From G963674685 sp963674685 (GTDB lineage: Bacteria; Lernaellota; Lernaellaia; JACKCT01): 64,000 nt of DNA. The stretch covers positions 434,001 through 498,000 of the forward strand of contig CAXXWT010000004.1 of NCBI GenBank assembly GCA_963674685.2. Direction: 5' to 3'. The notes below the pieces were generated by a model. The model made no database searches and was not told the origin of the DNA. It was given only the letters and a program-made list of their open reading frames with translations. Of the stretch, positions 34,041 to 42,502 are shown in pieces. Both the position numbers and the translations under genes were made by a program. Position 1 is the first letter of the stretch. Each line of letters opens with the position of its first letter.

Positions 34041-35084
34041 ATGGATTTCGCAAGGCCCATATTTTTTACTCTTTTCGTCCTCGTCGCCGCCGCCGGCGTG
34101 CTGATGATCGTCGCGGCGGACCGCCGGCGCAGGGAACTGGAGAAATTCGCCTCGTCCGCCGTATGGAAAGCCGTTCGCGAACGCTTCACGCCGGGCCGCG
34201 AGTTGACGAAAGGATTGTGCCTCGCGGCGGCCATGGCGCTGCTGGTTACGGGCGTCGCCGGGCCGCGGTTCGGAACCGTTTACGAGGAAGTCCGCCGCCG
34301 GGGGGTGGATCTTGTGGTGGCGATCGACGTTTCCAATTCCATGCTGGCCGAGGATTTTGCGCCCAGCCGCCTGGGCAAGGCCAAGCACCAGCTTTCCGCG
34401 CTTTTGGACAAGCTCGAAGGCGACCGCGTGGCGATTATGCCCTTCGCGGGGCAGGCTTATCTCATGTGCCCCCTGACGCTGGATTATTCGGCGGCCAAAC
34501 TTTATCTGTCGATTCTGGATGAAGACTCCATTCCCGTGAAAGGGACCAATATCGCCGCGGCCGTCGAAACGGCTCTGACGGCTTTTGAGAAAATGGAACG
34601 GAAGCACAAGGTCATCCTCCTTCTGACCGACGGCGAAGGCCTGGAAGGCGACGCCGCCGAGGCCGCGAAAAAAGCGGCGGACGAGGGCGTGATCATCCAT
34701 ACCATCGGCATCGGATCGCCCGACGGCGTGCCGATCCCGATCCGGGATGACGAGGGAAATCTGGCCTATAAAAAGGACCGAAGAGGCGAAGTCGTCATGT
34801 CGAAGCTGGATGAAACGACGCTGGAAAAGATATCCCTTTTGACCGGAGGCAAATACTATCGCTCCAGTTACGATGAAATGGAGCTCGACTGGTTTATGAA
34901 ACAGTTGGCCGGGATGGAAAAAAAGGATTTGAAAAGTCAGGTCATATCGCGCAAGAAAGAACGTTACTTCGCTTTCGCGGCCCTGGCTTTGGCCGTGCTG
35001 GCCGCGGAAGCCCTCTTGCCGGACCGCCGAATCCGCAGGAAAAAGAAAAACGGCGTCAAGGCAAAAACAAAAAAACGGAAATGA
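34041..35084 (+). CDS. batB: BatB-type von Willebrand factor A membrane protein
   Basis: 347 residues. The N-terminal helices (PIFFTLFVLVAAAGVLMIVA; GLCLAAAMALLVTGV) precede a VWA domain with MIDAS DVSNSMLAEDFAPSR and LLTDGEGLEGD, then a helix near the C-terminus (YFAFAALALAVLAAEALL) and a very basic tail (RRIRRKKKNGVKAKTKKRK). It follows batA with no gap. It is similar to batA, as usual in these operons, where the two VWA proteins are thought to form a complex. Confidence 0.88.
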   Translation: MDFARPIFFTLFVLVAAAGVLMIVAADRRRRELEKFASSAVWKAVRERFTPGRELTKGLCLAAAMALLVTGVAGPRFGTVYEEVRRRGVDLVVAIDVSNSMLAEDFAPSRLGKAKHQLSALLDKLEGDRVAIMPFAGQAYLMCPLTLDYSAAKLYLSILDEDSIPVKGTNIAAAVETALTAFEKMERKHKVILLLTDGEGLEGDAAEAAKKAADEGVIIHTIGIGSPDGVPIPIRDDEGNLAYKKDRRGEVVMSKLDETTLEKISLLTGGKYYRSSYDEMELDWFMKQLAGMEKKDLKSQVISRKKERYFAFAALALAVLAAEALLPDRRIRRKKKNGVKAKTKKRK

Positions 35085-35087
35085 ATC

Positions 35088-35900
35088 ATGAAGCGGCGCA
35101 TGAATGAAATATCGATTCTTACGGTTTCAGCACTCCTGTTGATTTTTTCATGCGGCTTCCTGGAATTTGTTTTCGACGAAGCGCATGAAGGCAACGACGC
35201 GTTCGCGCGGGGAAAATACGATCAGGCCGCCAAGCAGTACACCGAGGCGCAAATCAGCGATCCCACGCAAAAAGTGCTGGATTACAATCTCGGCGCCGCC
35301 CTTTACAAGCAGGGCAAGCACGAAGATTCCCTGACCGCGTTTCGCAAAGCTTACAACGATGATAATGCGGATCTCGTCGCCGACGCGCATTACAACGCGG
35401 GAAACGCTTTGTTCATGCAAAAAAAGCTCGACGAAGCCATCGTGGAGTATACGGAAGCGTTGAAGATTCGCCCCGACGACGAGGACGCCAAGTTCAATCT
35501 GGAACTGGCGCGCCGGCTGCTGCAACAACATGAGGATCAGGAAAAACAGGACAAGGATCAGCAGAACCAAGACCAGCAGCAGGACCAGCAGCAGTGCGAC
35601 AACCCACAGGATCAAAAGCAGGATCAGCAGGATCAGCAGGATCAGCAGGGGCAACAGGAAAAACCGGAAGAACAAAAGAAGGAAGAAGAAAAAGCCGGCG
35701 CTAAAGATGAGCAGGAGAAAAAAGAGGATCAGCCAAAGGAAGAGCAAGCCGCCGCCGCGCGGGAAAAAGAAGATATGAAAGAATTGACCCCGGAGCAGGC
35801 GGCCAGAATCCTCGACTCACTGAAAAAAGACGAACTCGACGAGATCGCCAAACAGCTTTTGCCCGGCGGCGGATCGGGAAATACGGATAAGGATTGGTAA
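35088..35900 (+). CDS. batC: BatC-type TPR lipoprotein
   Basis: 270 residues. The signal peptide has lipobox FSCG (C22). Three TPR units (~30-145: GNDAFARGKYDQAAKQYTEA, DYNLGAALYKQGKHEDSLTA, YNAGNALFMQKKLDEAIVEY) are followed by a Gln/Asp/Lys/Glu low-complexity region (~155-235) and a C-terminal ...TDKDW, the short tryptophan end common in BatC proteins. It sits between batB and batD and overlaps the latter by one base (TAATG). It probably scaffolds the complex in the periplasm. Confidence 0.86.
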   Translation: MKRRMNEISILTVSALLLIFSCGFLEFVFDEAHEGNDAFARGKYDQAAKQYTEAQISDPTQKVLDYNLGAALYKQGKHEDSLTAFRKAYNDDNADLVADAHYNAGNALFMQKKLDEAIVEYTEALKIRPDDEDAKFNLELARRLLQQHEDQEKQDKDQQNQDQQQDQQQCDNPQDQKQDQQDQQDQQGQQEKPEEQKKEEEKAGAKDEQEKKEDQPKEEQAAAAREKEDMKELTPEQAARILDSLKKDELDEIAKQLLPGGGSGNTDKDW

Positions 35901-37720
35901 TGCCCACGGCCAGGCGTTTGATATACGCGCAAATTCTCGCGGCGCTTTTCGCGTTGGCGGTCTTTGCGTGCGCGCGCCCGGCGGCCGCCGATATCAGCGT
36001 CAGCATCGCCGTCAGTGAAAATCTCGTCCAGGTCGGCGATTCCATCGAAGTGGAAATCAGCGTCGAAGGCGGCGGATTCAATGCGCCGGACCCGAGTCTG
36101 CCGGACTCCCCGTATTTTATCGTGGAAGGACAAAGCAGCGGCTCATCCATATCCATCATCAACGGCCGCACGCAGTCAACGAAGAATCTAACCCTGCGCA
36201 TGCGCGCGATTCGCGCCGGCAAAGCGAAAATCGGCCCCGCCGAAGTTCGTTACAAAGGACGCGTTTATCAAAGCAACGCCGTCGAGGTTCAAATCGCCGA
36301 TCAGGCCAACGTCGCTCCCGGGCAAGCTCCCCAGACGGATCACGCCGGGGAGGATGTTTTTATCGACGTGGAACTGACCGCCGATCAGGCTTATCCCGGA
36401 CAGGAAGTCGGCGTCGCTTATTTCCTCTACGTGCGAACGAAACTTCAGGGCGCCGAAGCCGTGGCCCAGCCGTCGTTTCCCGGATCGATCCCCTTCAAAC
36501 TGGCCGGAGGCGGCAAACTGAATTTTATCGAAACCAACGTGGGCGGCATGGATTATCTCGTCTCGCCGCTGCAGCGCTACGTGATATATCCCATCGCGCC
36601 CGGCGAGGCGACGGTGGATGAGTTTTCGCTGGTGGTGCGCGTTCCCGAAAGACGCCGAGGAAGCCGCAACGATCCCTTCGGCGCGTTTTTCGGACGGTCG
36701 GCGCAAAAACAGGTTTCCAGCCCGGTGAAGAAGATTCTGGTCAAGCCGCTTCCGGCGCAGGGCCGCCCGCCCAATTTCAGCGGCAACGTCGGCGTTTATA
36801 AAATGACCGCCGCCATCGACAAGAAGCGCGTGGAGACCGGCGAAGCCGCCACGCTGTCGATCACCGTGGAAGGGCGAGGCAACTCGGAAGCGCTCACCGA
36901 TCCGGAATTCTCGATCCCCGAAGGCATGAAAGGTTTCACGCAGGCCGGACGCGACGAGAGCGTGGAAAGTTTCGATTACCGCCGATCGAGGCGTGTTTTC
37001 GAGTCTATCCTGGTGTCCGATCAAGCCGGGGATTACCGGGTCGGTCCGTTTTCCATGCATGTTTTCAATCCCGTCAAACAGGCTTACGAGACCATCTCGG
37101 CGCCCGCCGTTGCGTTAAGCGTGACGCCGGGAAAAGGCGGAGATCAAAAGCCTATGGTTCTTTCCAAGGAGGCCATCGCCCTGGCCGGATCGGACATCCG
37201 GACGATTAAAGCCGACGCGCAGGCGCTGGAGGCAAACGGCCGGTTGTGGCACAAGCACCCGGTTTTCTGGCTCGTGATTTTTCTGACGCCTTTTGCGTTT
37301 ATTGCAAGAGTCCGGCTGGTGCGCCGCAAGGAGCGCCTGGCCGGCGACGAAGCCCTGGCCCGGCGCATCAAGGCGGGTAAAGAAGCGAAAAAGCGTCTGG
37401 CCCGGGCGCAAAAGGCCGCCGACAGCGACGACGCGGTAAAATTCGGCGCCGAGCTCCACAGCGCTTTAATGGGATTTACAGCCGATCAGATCAACGTGGA
37501 AGCGCCGTCACTCACCGCGCAGCGCGCCCGGGAAATGCTGGCCGAGCGCGGCGTCGGCGAGGCGGACCTCGATGAGCTGACCGAAACTTTGAGGATTTGC
37601 GACGCCGTTCGCTACGGCGGGCACGCGCCGGACGCGGCGGCGAAAAGGGAGATGTTGAAAAAGGCCGCGCAGTGGATCGGCAACGTGCAACGCGCCATAC
37701 GAAACGGGAGTGCGTCATGA
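35900..37720 (+). CDS. batD: BatD-type protein (oxygen tolerance)
   Basis: 606 residues from ATG 35900 (an in-frame TTG lies two codons earlier). Signal peptide ends ARPAAADIS. Repeated beta-sandwich modules open with VSIAVSENLVQVGDSIEVEI, VDVELTADQAYPGQEVGVAY-type and MTAAIDKKRVETGEAATLSI, the hallmark of BatD; a membrane helix (FWLVIFLTPFAFIARV) is followed by a cytoplasmic helical domain. It is large for the operon and probably acts as a periplasmic partner of the VWA proteins. It overlaps the next gene by ATGA. Confidence 0.88.
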   Translation: MPTARRLIYAQILAALFALAVFACARPAAADISVSIAVSENLVQVGDSIEVEISVEGGGFNAPDPSLPDSPYFIVEGQSSGSSISIINGRTQSTKNLTLRMRAIRAGKAKIGPAEVRYKGRVYQSNAVEVQIADQANVAPGQAPQTDHAGEDVFIDVELTADQAYPGQEVGVAYFLYVRTKLQGAEAVAQPSFPGSIPFKLAGGGKLNFIETNVGGMDYLVSPLQRYVIYPIAPGEATVDEFSLVVRVPERRRGSRNDPFGAFFGRSAQKQVSSPVKKILVKPLPAQGRPPNFSGNVGVYKMTAAIDKKRVETGEAATLSITVEGRGNSEALTDPEFSIPEGMKGFTQAGRDESVESFDYRRSRRVFESILVSDQAGDYRVGPFSMHVFNPVKQAYETISAPAVALSVTPGKGGDQKPMVLSKEAIALAGSDIRTIKADAQALEANGRLWHKHPVFWLVIFLTPFAFIARVRLVRRKERLAGDEALARRIKAGKEAKKRLARAQKAADSDDAVKFGAELHSALMGFTADQINVEAPSLTAQRAREMLAERGVGEADLDELTETLRICDAVRYGGHAPDAAAKREMLKKAAQWIGNVQRAIRNGSAS

Positions 37721-38490
37721 AGCACATGCGCACGCTGACATTTCTGATCATTGCTGTTTTCGCTTTCACATCATTCGCCATGGCATCCGGCGAAGGCGCC
37801 GCGCGCCTGTACAATCAGGGCAACGAGGCTTTCATGGCCGGCGATTTCGAAGCGGCCATCGACAGCTATCTGCAGGCCCGCGGGCAGGGCAGCGACGATT
37901 CCCGTTTGCTGTTCAATCTTGGATGCGCGTATTTAAAAGCGGGCAAACTCGGCCCGGCGATTCAATATTTCGAATCGGCGAAGATCAGGGCGCCCCGTGA
38001 CGCCGACCTGAAATTCAATCTCAATTTTGCGCGGGCTCAAATGCTCGACGCCTTGCCCGAAGAAGATCCGTCCGTCATCGAAATTATCGGCGCTTACCCG
38101 CTTATCAATTTCACGGAAAGCGAACTGGCGACGGTGGCGGGCGTTATTTTTATCGCGGCGTTTTTCCTTGGCGGCGCCGCGTGGCCTTACCGGCGAAGAA
38201 AGCGAGGCAAGACGGTGATCGCCGTCGGCATGGTTCTCCTTTGCCTGTCAATTGCGGCCGGGGGATACGCCGTGGCGCATCACCTGGAATTCGGCGGGCA
38301 TCGCGTGGTGGTCGGAATCGGCGAACTGGCGGTGAAAAGCGGCCCCGGTCTGGACAATCCCACCGTGTTCACCGTGCATGAGGGACTCACCGCAAAGGTT
38401 CGCGAGCACCGCGGCGCCTGGTCCTACATCGAAATTCCCACCGGGTTCACCGGCTGGGCTCCCAACGAAACCCTTCTTCCCGTCGGTTGA
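37717..38490 (+). CDS. batE: BatE-type TPR/SH3 membrane protein
   Basis: 257 residues. Signal peptide, two TPR units (RLYNQGNEAFMAGDFEAAID; FNLGCAYLKAGKLGPAIQYF), two membrane helices (~133-155 and ~165-185), and a C-terminal bacterial SH3 domain (VGIGELAVKSGPGLDNPTVF...GFTGWAP). This is the standard BatE layout. It is the last gene of the operon, ending 14 bases from the convergent TatD gene with no clear terminator between them. Confidence 0.86.
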   Translation: MKHMRTLTFLIIAVFAFTSFAMASGEGAARLYNQGNEAFMAGDFEAAIDSYLQARGQGSDDSRLLFNLGCAYLKAGKLGPAIQYFESAKIRAPRDADLKFNLNFARAQMLDALPEEDPSVIEIIGAYPLINFTESELATVAGVIFIAAFFLGGAAWPYRRRKRGKTVIAVGMVLLCLSIAAGGYAVAHHLEFGGHRVVVGIGELAVKSGPGLDNPTVFTVHEGLTAKVREHRGAWSYIEIPTGFTGWAPNETLLPVG

Positions 38491-38504
38491 TAGGGGATTT
38501 ACGC

Positions 38505-39299
38505 TTATCGCAGTTTGCCGAAAAGCCGTCGCGTGTTGGCGGCGGCGATTTCGGCGGCCTCATCGAAGGGCATGTCGAGGATTTCGGCGATTTTTTCCGC
38601 CGTGAAACGCAACAAGGCCGGCTCGTTGCGTTTGCCGCGATGAGGTTTCGGAGTCAGGTATGGGCAGTCGGTTTCCACGAGGATCCGCTCCATGCCCACG
38701 TGGCGGATCACGTCGTGTTCCGGCATGTTTTTCTTGAAAGTCACCGTGCCGGTGAAACTGACGTGAAATCCCATATCCACGACTTTTTGCGCCTCTTCGA
38801 CGCCGCCTCCGAAGCAATGCACAACGCCGCGATATTCCCCGTTCATTTCCCGTCCGAGGATTTCCAGGCAATCGTCCCAGGCTTCACGCGTGTGGATGAT
38901 GATAGGCAAGTCCAGTTTGCGCGCAATGCGGATCTGTTCCGTGAAGATTTCTCGCTGCACGGCCCGGGGGCTGTGATCATAGTGATAATCCAGACCGATC
39001 TCTCCCCAGGCGACCACCTTGGGATCCGCGGCGACGGCGATCATTTCTTCGAAAACTTTTTGCGAGGCGCTTTTGGCGTCGTGGGGATGGACGCCCAGGG
39101 CCATGAAGACGTCTTCATACCGTCGGGTGATGTCCAGAGCTTTATCCGCGTCTTCCCTGTTGGTGGCGACGGTGATGATCCGCTCGACGCCGGCCAGGCG
39201 GGCTCGTTCGACGATCTCATCCCGGTCGTCGTCGAAATGCGGCATTTCCAGGTGCGCGTGGGAATCTATGAGGCTCAAACCGACTCCGGATCGGGCCAT
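38505..39299 (-). CDS. tatD: TatD-family metal-dependent hydrolase/DNase
   Basis: 264 residues of the amidohydrolase-like TIM barrel. Seen: LIDSHAHLE (metal HxH), ALGVHPHDA, AWGEIGLDYHYDHSP (Glu), QIRIARKLDLPIIIHTREAW (His), GVVHCFGG (His) and ILVETDCPYLTPKPHRGKRN (Asp). All metal ligands are present. Family members act as 3'-5' exonucleases or deacylases. It starts inside the end of rsfS (25-base overlap); a TTG overlapping the rsfS stop is an alternative start. Confidence 0.93.
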   Translation of the reverse strand: MARSGVGLSLIDSHAHLEMPHFDDDRDEIVERARLAGVERIITVATNREDADKALDITRRYEDVFMALGVHPHDAKSASQKVFEEMIAVAADPKVVAWGEIGLDYHYDHSPRAVQREIFTEQIRIARKLDLPIIIHTREAWDDCLEILGREMNGEYRGVVHCFGGGVEEAQKVVDMGFHVSFTGTVTFKKNMPEHDVIRHVGMERILVETDCPYLTPKPHRGKRNEPALLRFTAEKIAEILDMPFDEAAEIAAANTRRLFGKLR

Positions 39300-39643
39300 T
39301 CGATATGCGCTGAGTTTTTATCCCGCACCAGTCTGCCGTGCAGGGCGTCGGCCCAATTGCCTTCCAGATCGTAAAATTCCCGGACGGGTTGGTGAAAAAT
39401 ATGGATGATGATCTCGCCGTAGTCCATCACGATCCAAAGGCCGCCGGCCATGCCCTCGACCCCCAGAGGGTGCTCGTCGCATTCTTTTTTCATGCTTTCG
39501 CGAATGTGACCGGCGATGGCCTGGGCCTGCCTGTTGCTGGTGCCGTGGCAAATCAAAAGCACATCCGTATATGAGCAGAGCCGGGAAACATCCAGTGCGG
39601 TGAAGTTATAGGCGAGTTTATCCAGAGCGAGCGCGGCCAGCAC
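39275..39643 (-). CDS. rsfS: Ribosomal silencing factor RsfS
   Basis: RsfS binds ribosomal protein uL14 and blocks subunit joining in slow growth. Seen: ALALDKLAYNFTALDVSRLC, SYTDVLLICHGTSNRQAQAIA, GLWIVMDYGEIIIHIFHQPVREFYDLEGNW (core motif DYG.I.VH.F....R.FY.LE.LW). GTG 39643 is the first standard start. A GGAGG nine bases before an in-frame CTG (39673) would add DKKTQEKVNV, which fits the family N-terminus, so translation may begin there. It overlaps tatD. Confidence 0.9.
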   Translation of the reverse strand: MLAALALDKLAYNFTALDVSRLCSYTDVLLICHGTSNRQAQAIAGHIRESMKKECDEHPLGVEGMAGGLWIVMDYGEIIIHIFHQPVREFYDLEGNWADALHGRLVRDKNSAHIEWPDPESV

Positions 39644-39926
39644 GTTGACTTTTTCTTGAGTTTTTTTATCCAGAGCTTCAAACCTCCAGGTGCGTCCTTT
39701 GCAACATCATAAACCCCGGTCGGCGGGTGTCAACAATATTGCGGATAATTGCCCCTCGCGCTGCTTTATTAAGGCGAAATACGATTCGGATTTGAATTTT
39801 GTCGTTAAAGTTTCAACTTTTCCGTTCAATGATGTAGTATAATTGGCGATGTTTCCTTGGATTTTCCGGGGAAAACGGGATTTGTTTTTTTTTAAACTGT
39901 GGAACTTTAAAAGGGAAATCACAGCG

Positions 39927-41810
39927 ATGAACAGCAAAATATTAATAATGGCGACGGTGTTGCTTGCACTGTGCGCGGGATTTTTCCCGGCGTCCGAACA
40001 GGCGCAGGCCCAGGAAGCAGAGACCAGCCGGACACTTTTTGTCATCGGCAACATCAACGCTCCGGTTTCCACGTATCCGCTGCGCGTTTACACGATCAAC
40101 GGGCCGGAACTGCTTTTCGCCGACGAGCTCAGACCCGTGGAGCGAGACGCCGGAGCCATCGACTGCGCCGTCGATCCGACCAACGAGCACGTGTTTGTGA
40201 CTTACGAAGAACTGAATCCGGGCATTCCGGGAACAGTCGACGTATTCGACGCCCGGGATGCGACGCCGCTTGGCGCCATTACGCTGACGGGTACGGAAGA
40301 TGTGGCGGGCATCGACGTGCATGTGCCCAACGGACATCTTTACGTGGTCGACCGGGGAGAAACGAACGTTTACGTTTTCGACACGGCGACCTATGCGTCC
40401 GTGGACACCTGGTCTTTGCCTTCGGGATCGGGCGCGTTCGGCATTGACGTCGTCGAGGATGTGGACGGCGCCGACGTCATATTCATCGGCGACGACACCA
40501 GTACGGTTCGGTGGTACGATCTGGAAGCGCCTCACGATGAATTGGGCTCTCACCAATTCGGAATGCCTGTTCGGGACGTGGCCGTGGATAACTCCCAGGA
40601 TCAGCCGATCATTTTCGCGACATGCGCGGTCAACCCGAGCCCGACGGATTATTCATGGCTCCAGAAATACGACTTGGCGACCGATACGGAAGACCGTGTG
40701 ACCACCGGAGGCGTCGCCCGCGGCGTCGCCGTGAATCCCGGCGACGGCCTGGTGTACGTCGCCGCGGGAGTGCAATCTTTGCAACCCGCCAATGTCCTGG
40801 TATTCGACCGGGAGACCTTGACGGAGCAGTTCCGCGCGCCTTTGAACACGTGCGGAGCCGGCGGTTGCAATCCCACCGGCATCACGACCACGTGGCTCTC
40901 TTTCGGCAGCACGGTGAAAAAGGAAATCATCAACGCCAGCGCCAATCCTTTGAATACGAACGCCGGTGAATTCGACGCGGGCGAAGACATTGTTTTCAAA
41001 GTCACCATCATGAACAAATACTCCATTCCGATTCACCTTCTGCCCATGAAGGATATGTACGATACGACGCAACTGACATACCGTTCCTCGACGGTTGCGC
41101 CCGCGGACACGAACGACGACGGTGAAATCGACTGGACTGATTTGATAGCCGTTATCGGCCACGATATGGAGTTCGAGGAAGAGTATGAATTTGAAGTGAC
41201 CTTCCTGGCCGAACCGGAGGACTGCGAGCGATTCGTCACCGGCACAAACATCGCGCAAATGGTCGGCGCCGAAAACGACGAGGGCGAGGCCGTCGAGGAC
41301 AGCGCGGGCAGCGCGGATTATAAAATCTGGTGCACGTGCGTGACCGATGAGGATTGCGACGACGGAATCTACTGCAACGGTCCCGAGACCTGCGAAAACA
41401 GACAGTGCATTCACGGGGGCAATCCCTGCCCGGTGGACGACGGGGACTTCTGCAACGGCCAGGAAACGCTTGAGTGCGTCGAAGAAACGCAGGAATGCGG
41501 ACATACCGGCGATCCGTGCACCGACGACGGCAACATGTGCAACGGCGACGAGGTTTGCGATCAGGATCTTCAGCAGTGTGTCAACTCCGGCGATCCCTGC
41601 GAGGATGACGGCGTTTTCTGCAACGGCGAAGAGTTTTGCACGCCCAACAAGCTGGAATGTCAGCACACGGGCGATCCCTGCGCAGAGGATGAAACCTGCG
41701 ACGAGGAGGCGGATCTTTGCGTCGGCGGCGACGTTCCCATCCCCGAAGACGAGGAAGACGCCGGCTGGCCTGAAAGGAAAGTGACGGGCGGCTGCTGCGG
41801 ATGTGAATAA
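39927..41810 (+). CDS. Secreted beta-propeller protein with DGxxCNG Cys repeats, ending GGCCGCE
   Basis: 627 residues; ATG 39927 after AAGGGAAATC is preferred to the longer frame. Signal peptide MNSKILIMATVLLALCAGFF cleaved near AQAQE. Residues ~30-320 look like a YncE-type beta-propeller (VFDARDATPLGAITLTGTED, GHLYVVDRGETNVYVFDTAT); ~330-450 is a beta domain (GEDIVFKVTIMNKYSIPIHL). Then come about four ~28-residue Cys repeats with DDG.FCNG.E.C...C.HTGDPC, seen in other secreted deltaproteobacterial proteins, an acidic stretch and the end GGCCGCE. A bidirectional terminator follows. Confidence 0.86.
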   Translation: MNSKILIMATVLLALCAGFFPASEQAQAQEAETSRTLFVIGNINAPVSTYPLRVYTINGPELLFADELRPVERDAGAIDCAVDPTNEHVFVTYEELNPGIPGTVDVFDARDATPLGAITLTGTEDVAGIDVHVPNGHLYVVDRGETNVYVFDTATYASVDTWSLPSGSGAFGIDVVEDVDGADVIFIGDDTSTVRWYDLEAPHDELGSHQFGMPVRDVAVDNSQDQPIIFATCAVNPSPTDYSWLQKYDLATDTEDRVTTGGVARGVAVNPGDGLVYVAAGVQSLQPANVLVFDRETLTEQFRAPLNTCGAGGCNPTGITTTWLSFGSTVKKEIINASANPLNTNAGEFDAGEDIVFKVTIMNKYSIPIHLLPMKDMYDTTQLTYRSSTVAPADTNDDGEIDWTDLIAVIGHDMEFEEEYEFEVTFLAEPEDCERFVTGTNIAQMVGAENDEGEAVEDSAGSADYKIWCTCVTDEDCDDGIYCNGPETCENRQCIHGGNPCPVDDGDFCNGQETLECVEETQECGHTGDPCTDDGNMCNGDEVCDQDLQQCVNSGDPCEDDGVFCNGEEFCTPNKLECQHTGDPCAEDETCDEEADLCVGGDVPIPEDEEDAGWPERKVTGGCCGCE

Positions 41811-41831
41811 AAATTACCGGAACGGAAAAAG

Positions 41832-41863
41832 AAAAAGGATTCGCATTTACGCGAATCCTTTTT
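41832..41863. terminator. Bidirectional rho-independent terminator
   Basis: Stem AAAAAGGATTCGC / GCGAATCCTTTTT, 13 bp, six-base loop, between convergent genes ending at 41810 (plus) and 41886 (minus). T-runs lie downstream on both strands. Confidence 0.88.
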
Positions 41864-41885
41864 TTTGATCAAACGTTGAAGTTTG

Positions 41886-42212
41886 TCAGCCGAGAATCTT
41901 GGTCAGCTTCATGGCCAGGCCCATGTCGCCGGAGATTTTCAGTTTTCCGGTCATGAACGCCATCTGACCGTTGAGCTTGCCGCTGGTAATGTCCACGAGA
42001 TCCTGGTCCGCCATGGTAATCGTGCAGTTGGCTCCGTCTTTGGCGCCGGCCCCGATATTGGGCGTGTCGCCCATAAGGTCGACGTACCACTCGCCGCCGT
42101 TGTCGCCGGTGACGTTGAACTGGTAGATGCAATTCATTCCCGCCACGGAATCGGGATTGGCGGTCAGTTTTTGATTCATTTGTTCGAAGACTTCTTTCGG
42201 AGTTTCAGCCAT
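41886..42212 (-). CDS. SCP2 sterol-binding-domain protein
   Basis: 108 residues: MAETPKEVFEQMNQKLTANP, YQFNVTGDNGGEWYVDL, CTITMADQDLVDITSGKLNG, QMAFMTGKLKISGDMGLAMK, LTKILG. This is a complete SCP2 domain, a hydrophobic-pocket lipid-binding fold. The short form occurs in many bacteria with unknown ligand. GGGGGAC lies just before ATG 42212; an ATG four codons earlier is the alternative. Confidence 0.92.
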   Translation of the reverse strand: MAETPKEVFEQMNQKLTANPDSVAGMNCIYQFNVTGDNGGEWYVDLMGDTPNIGAGAKDGANCTITMADQDLVDITSGKLNGQMAFMTGKLKISGDMGLAMKLTKILG

Positions 42213-42401
42213 CTTGTCCCCCATAGGTGTTTTGTTATCGACTGACTTTTGGTTTTTTAGGAAAACAACGCGTTTGGAATCATGCAATGCCGCAACATGT
42301 TTCCCCGATCATCCCACAAGCGTCGGCGGCCGGTGATTATCGACCGCTTTCACAATGATATTGACCTTTATCAAAGTCGATAATGCCGGTCAAGCCTGCT
42401 G

Positions 42402-42430
42402 TTGACATGTCACGGGGCGCTCAATACAGT
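42402..42430 (+). promoter_or_regulatory. Sigma-70-type promoter
   Basis: TTGACA, a 17-base spacer and TACAGT, ending 72 bases before ATG 42503. Read by eye. Confidence 0.55.
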
Positions 42431-42502
42431 CCCGTGTCCTTTTGGCGAGTCCGAGAAATCCTTAAAAAGATCGGCTTTGGAAAACATTTACGGAGTGCGA
42501 AT

